Shown: positions 24,392 to 26,775 of the stretch, one piece after another | How positions within the stretch are numbered: position 1 is the first letter of the stretch | Layout of the letters: each line of letters starts with the position of its first letter | DNA from: Podila epigama | Lineage: Eukaryota; Mortierellomycota; Mortierellomycetes; Mortierellales; Mortierellaceae | NCBI GenBank assembly: GCA_015679605.1 | Contig: JAAAVE010000036.1 | Coordinates: 15,973-42,747 of the forward strand | DNA length: 26,775 nt | Reading direction: 5' to 3' | Made by a program: the position numbers and the translations under genes | The notes under the pieces: generated by a model | Databases searched by the model: none | The model's input: the letters and a program-made list of their open reading frames with translations, nothing else | Told to the model about the DNA's origin: nothing

Positions 24392-26449
24392 CTATGGGTT
24401 ATACATACTATTGAGCTGTTGCTGCTGTTGGTGGTTGGCCTCCATCTCACGACGGTGCCGTTCTGCCCGCTTCAACTCAAAGACCTGGTCCATCGCCTCC
24501 TTAAAACAGTGCACATTATAGTCGATCAACCCTTGCATCTCAAACGTCTCTGCCCTGAGCAAGCAGATCAATGCGAGATACTTGTTCACCTCGCGAAGGT
24601 ACAACACCGTTCCATTGCCCATCTTGATCACCGAAAATGCCTCATGGTTACCTCCCGTCTGTGTCGGAAGGTTGCTCAGAGACCCTGCTCGGCTACCAGA
24701 CACCACCGTCTCCGAGTGACCATCCCCATTAGAACCTCCATAGTCACCTCCTCCACCGCCACCACCGCCTCCCACTCGTCCGTCACCGTTCGTTGTCGTG
24801 GGTGGATGCGACCAGTCATCATGCTCCTCCTGTTGATCCTCCAAATACCCCTGACTCTTGGCTCCAATTGCTGCTCGTCCATAAATGGACGAAATGTCAA
24901 TGATCACATCAATCATGTCACTGCAAATCTCATACGACTGTGAGTCCACCGGAGAAGAATCCGTCGCAATGTAAATCTTGGAAATCACATCAAACAAAAA
25001 GGCCTTTTCAATACCAGAGTTCTATCCCATCGTTCAAAAACACATGCATCATGCATCATGCATCAGTCAACAAAATAATATGTCAGTCACCATGACATTC
25101 TCATGCAAGCCGTTCGTTTTCTTGCATATACTCATGATAACAACAAAAACAAAAACAACACAACAATTGAATAATCCTTACAGCGCAAAGAATGTTGAGC
25201 AGATTCTCGAGGGTTGGGAGCTGAGGGATGAGCTTTTGAATGACCTTGGAGAAAGCCTCAAAGATAGAGTGGTCATAGATAGATGTCAGATAGAACGCCA
25301 ACTGAACGTTTTCCAGTCCTGCATCAGCAAGTTCATCCGTCGTTGTTTGTTGGATGTCTCTTTGGGTATCTAAAGGAAACACGTCAATTGACGAAGTAAC
25401 ATTCCAAAAAAAAAAAGGAAAAAAAAAAAAAAAAAAATGAAAAAAATAAAATCAAAAAAAAAAAAGGAAAAAAAAAAAAAAACACTAATTTAGTTCCTAG
25501 TCGTTCTTTTACCCAATGAGATTAAAATACACCCGTTATACGACATGTTGGCACGTACCAATTTTGTAATCTTCAGAAAGGCCGTCGACCTTGTGAATAA
25601 AGACTTCGAATGTAATGTTGGGGTTAACCCGATAAGCTGCAACGACGGTAGAATGCAACCTTGCCAAGGCTTCCATGTAGTCATCCTGAGAAAAGAAAAA
25701 ATATGCATGGAGACAAAACGATGGTTGCTTAATCATCTATTTCCAAGCCTTCCGATGCCTTCTGCGATCATCCGTTTCAAAGAACATAAATAAAGCACCT
25801 CTCAAGTGATTCATACCTGAGAGTCAATAACAAACACCAAGGCGCCCACTTCTCCAAAGATGGCTGTAGTGTCAAAGGTCGGGTCGAAAAAGTCCATCTG
25901 ACCTGGAAAGTCCCAAACTTGAAAGTCTATGAACGAGCTGTAAAAAATAGCCATATAAATGCATGAGTCATAATGCGCAAACGAACACCCACCCCCGCGC
26001 GCACTGCAGCATTAGCCTTACTGAATATTATCCTTGTTGATCTTGGAAGTACTCTCCAAGAAAAGAGTCTCTGTTGGTGACATTTTGTGAAATACGACAC
26101 GCTGGATACTCGATTTTCCACTCCTACATGTTTGAAAAAGATTTCAGTACTTGTGTCTCGGGTTTTTTCAACACACATGCACAGTCAGCGTAAAAGAAAA
26201 GAGTTTGCTCACATACCGTCTCAGGCCCATCAACATGAGACGTGGGCGTGATTCACGATCCTCATCAGCCAGGTCATCACCATAGCTATGTAATGCGATT
26301 GTGGAGAAGAAAGAAAAAAAAAAAAAATGGAATGCGTGAGAAAAATGCTCATCTCATTCTGCATGGCATTGCCAACTCGTGCCCAAGTCAACCCTGTCTT
26401 TTCTCTTGACGTCAACTTACATTGGGTCATTATCGCCATAGTCAGAGTA
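24392..26449 (-). CDS. RagC/Gtr2-type Rag GTPase (5' end incomplete)
   Basis: Seven exons on the minus strand: 26449-26421, 26285-26217, 26123-26022, 25937-25817, 25685-25559, 25369-25182 and 25021-24392. They encode 421 residues plus a missing N-terminus. Counting from the first visible codon: P-loop GLRRSGKS (G30-S37), switch II WDFPGQ (D76-Q80), and HKVDGL (H138-D141), where His replaces the usual Asn of NKxD as in RagC/D and Gtr2. The product is the partner of RagA/Gtr1 in the heterodimer that relays amino-acid status to TORC1 on the vacuole/lysosome. The C-terminal roadblock-like domain is interrupted by a Gly/Ser/Asp-rich insert (about 265-335, with a run of nine or ten Gly), and the C-terminus is Gln-rich. 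No in-frame ATG exists in the first visible exon. An upstream exon ending near 26659 keeps frame but meets a TGA, so the true start is unresolved and may lie past the window edge. Confidence 0.92.
25408..25482. repeat. Poly-A-rich intronic tract, duplicated
   Basis: Two copies of an A-GG-A block, each about 30 bases, separated by a short ATGA/AAATAAAATC spacer, lie in the Rag GTPase intron 25558-25370. On the sense strand this is a U-rich tract between about 40 and 110 bases upstream of the acceptor. Confidence 0.75.
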
Positions 26450-26775
26450 CTATTTTTCAGCATTCAACGTCCAGACCACGACGCCCAACGAGTGAGCATG
26501 TAAAGGAAGAGATGTTGCAAAAAAAAAAAAAAAGTCCATGGTCTATATAAGCGATTGGTGATATCGACTGCTGGTGGCAAAAACCAAACAAGACGATCGG
26601 GTGAGACAAAGGGTGGGTTGAAATTGTTTGTTTTTTTGCCTTGCTCCTATCTTATTACCTGTGCATTGTCATTCTCTGATGAAGAACAAGATCATGGTGT
26701 GCTTTTTGGGACTGGGATGCTGGGTTTTTTGACACGACACGACATGCTACGGCAGGGTTGGGGGATTCGAGAGAG
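26450..26775. other. Upstream flank of the Rag GTPase to window end
   Basis: This stretch probably contains the missing first exon and/or promoter of the minus-strand Rag gene. A good donor (minus-strand CACAG then GTAATAAG) lies at 26658. The frame that would join the next exon reads Ser/acidic residues (SCSSSENDNAQ) but is closed by a TGA with no ATG before it. A TATATAA hexamer-like element (26545-26551) and a 16-base A run (26519-26534) are also present. Nothing else is recognised. Confidence 0.4.

Overview
The window looks like nuclear DNA from an early-diverging fungus, most likely Mucoromycota or Mortierellomycota. Four things suggest this: intron-rich genes with short GT-AG introns (about 60-250 bp); a ferroxidase-type ferritin, a family generally absent from Dikarya; an MT-A70 methyltransferase with a DPPW motif; and intergenic DNA dominated by CT, GT, CATC and poly-A simple sequence. 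The genus cannot be fixed from the sequence alone. No rRNA, tRNA, CRISPR array or transposon was recognised.

Layout, left to right: 1-1824 is repeat-rich intergenic DNA. Ferritin lies on the minus strand (2701-1825, 3 exons). About 1.5 kb of divergent promoter DNA follows, then on the plus strand a CaMKK/Ssp1-like protein kinase (4245-8555, 7 exons) and, 241 bp after it, a Myb-like plus MT-A70 methyltransferase (8797-12465, 9 exons). A small membrane protein resembling APQ12 (13289-12642, minus, 1 exon) is tail-to-tail with the methyltransferase and head-to-head with a TMEM184/DUF300 seven-helix membrane protein (13715-15912, plus, 6 exons). A large TBC/RabGAP protein with a coiled-coil tail (22190-16145, minus, 5 exons including a probable 9-nt microexon) follows. 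Then come 2.2 kb of simple-sequence DNA and a RagC/Gtr2-type GTPase (26449-24392, minus, 7 visible exons, 5' end unresolved).

The exon models come from reading frame, splice-site consensus and protein-family alignment from memory. All listed junctions keep frame. The genes do not form an operon or cluster. Loosely, the kinase (an AMPK/SNF1 activator type) and the Rag GTPase (amino-acid signalling to TORC1) are both nutrient-sensing, the TBC protein and TMEM184 belong to membrane traffic or transport, and ferritin stores iron. I see no strong sign of an unknown system. The items most worth a second look are the methyltransferase architecture, the microexon in the TBC gene, and the CGCG/poly(dA:dT) elements in the non-coding DNA.
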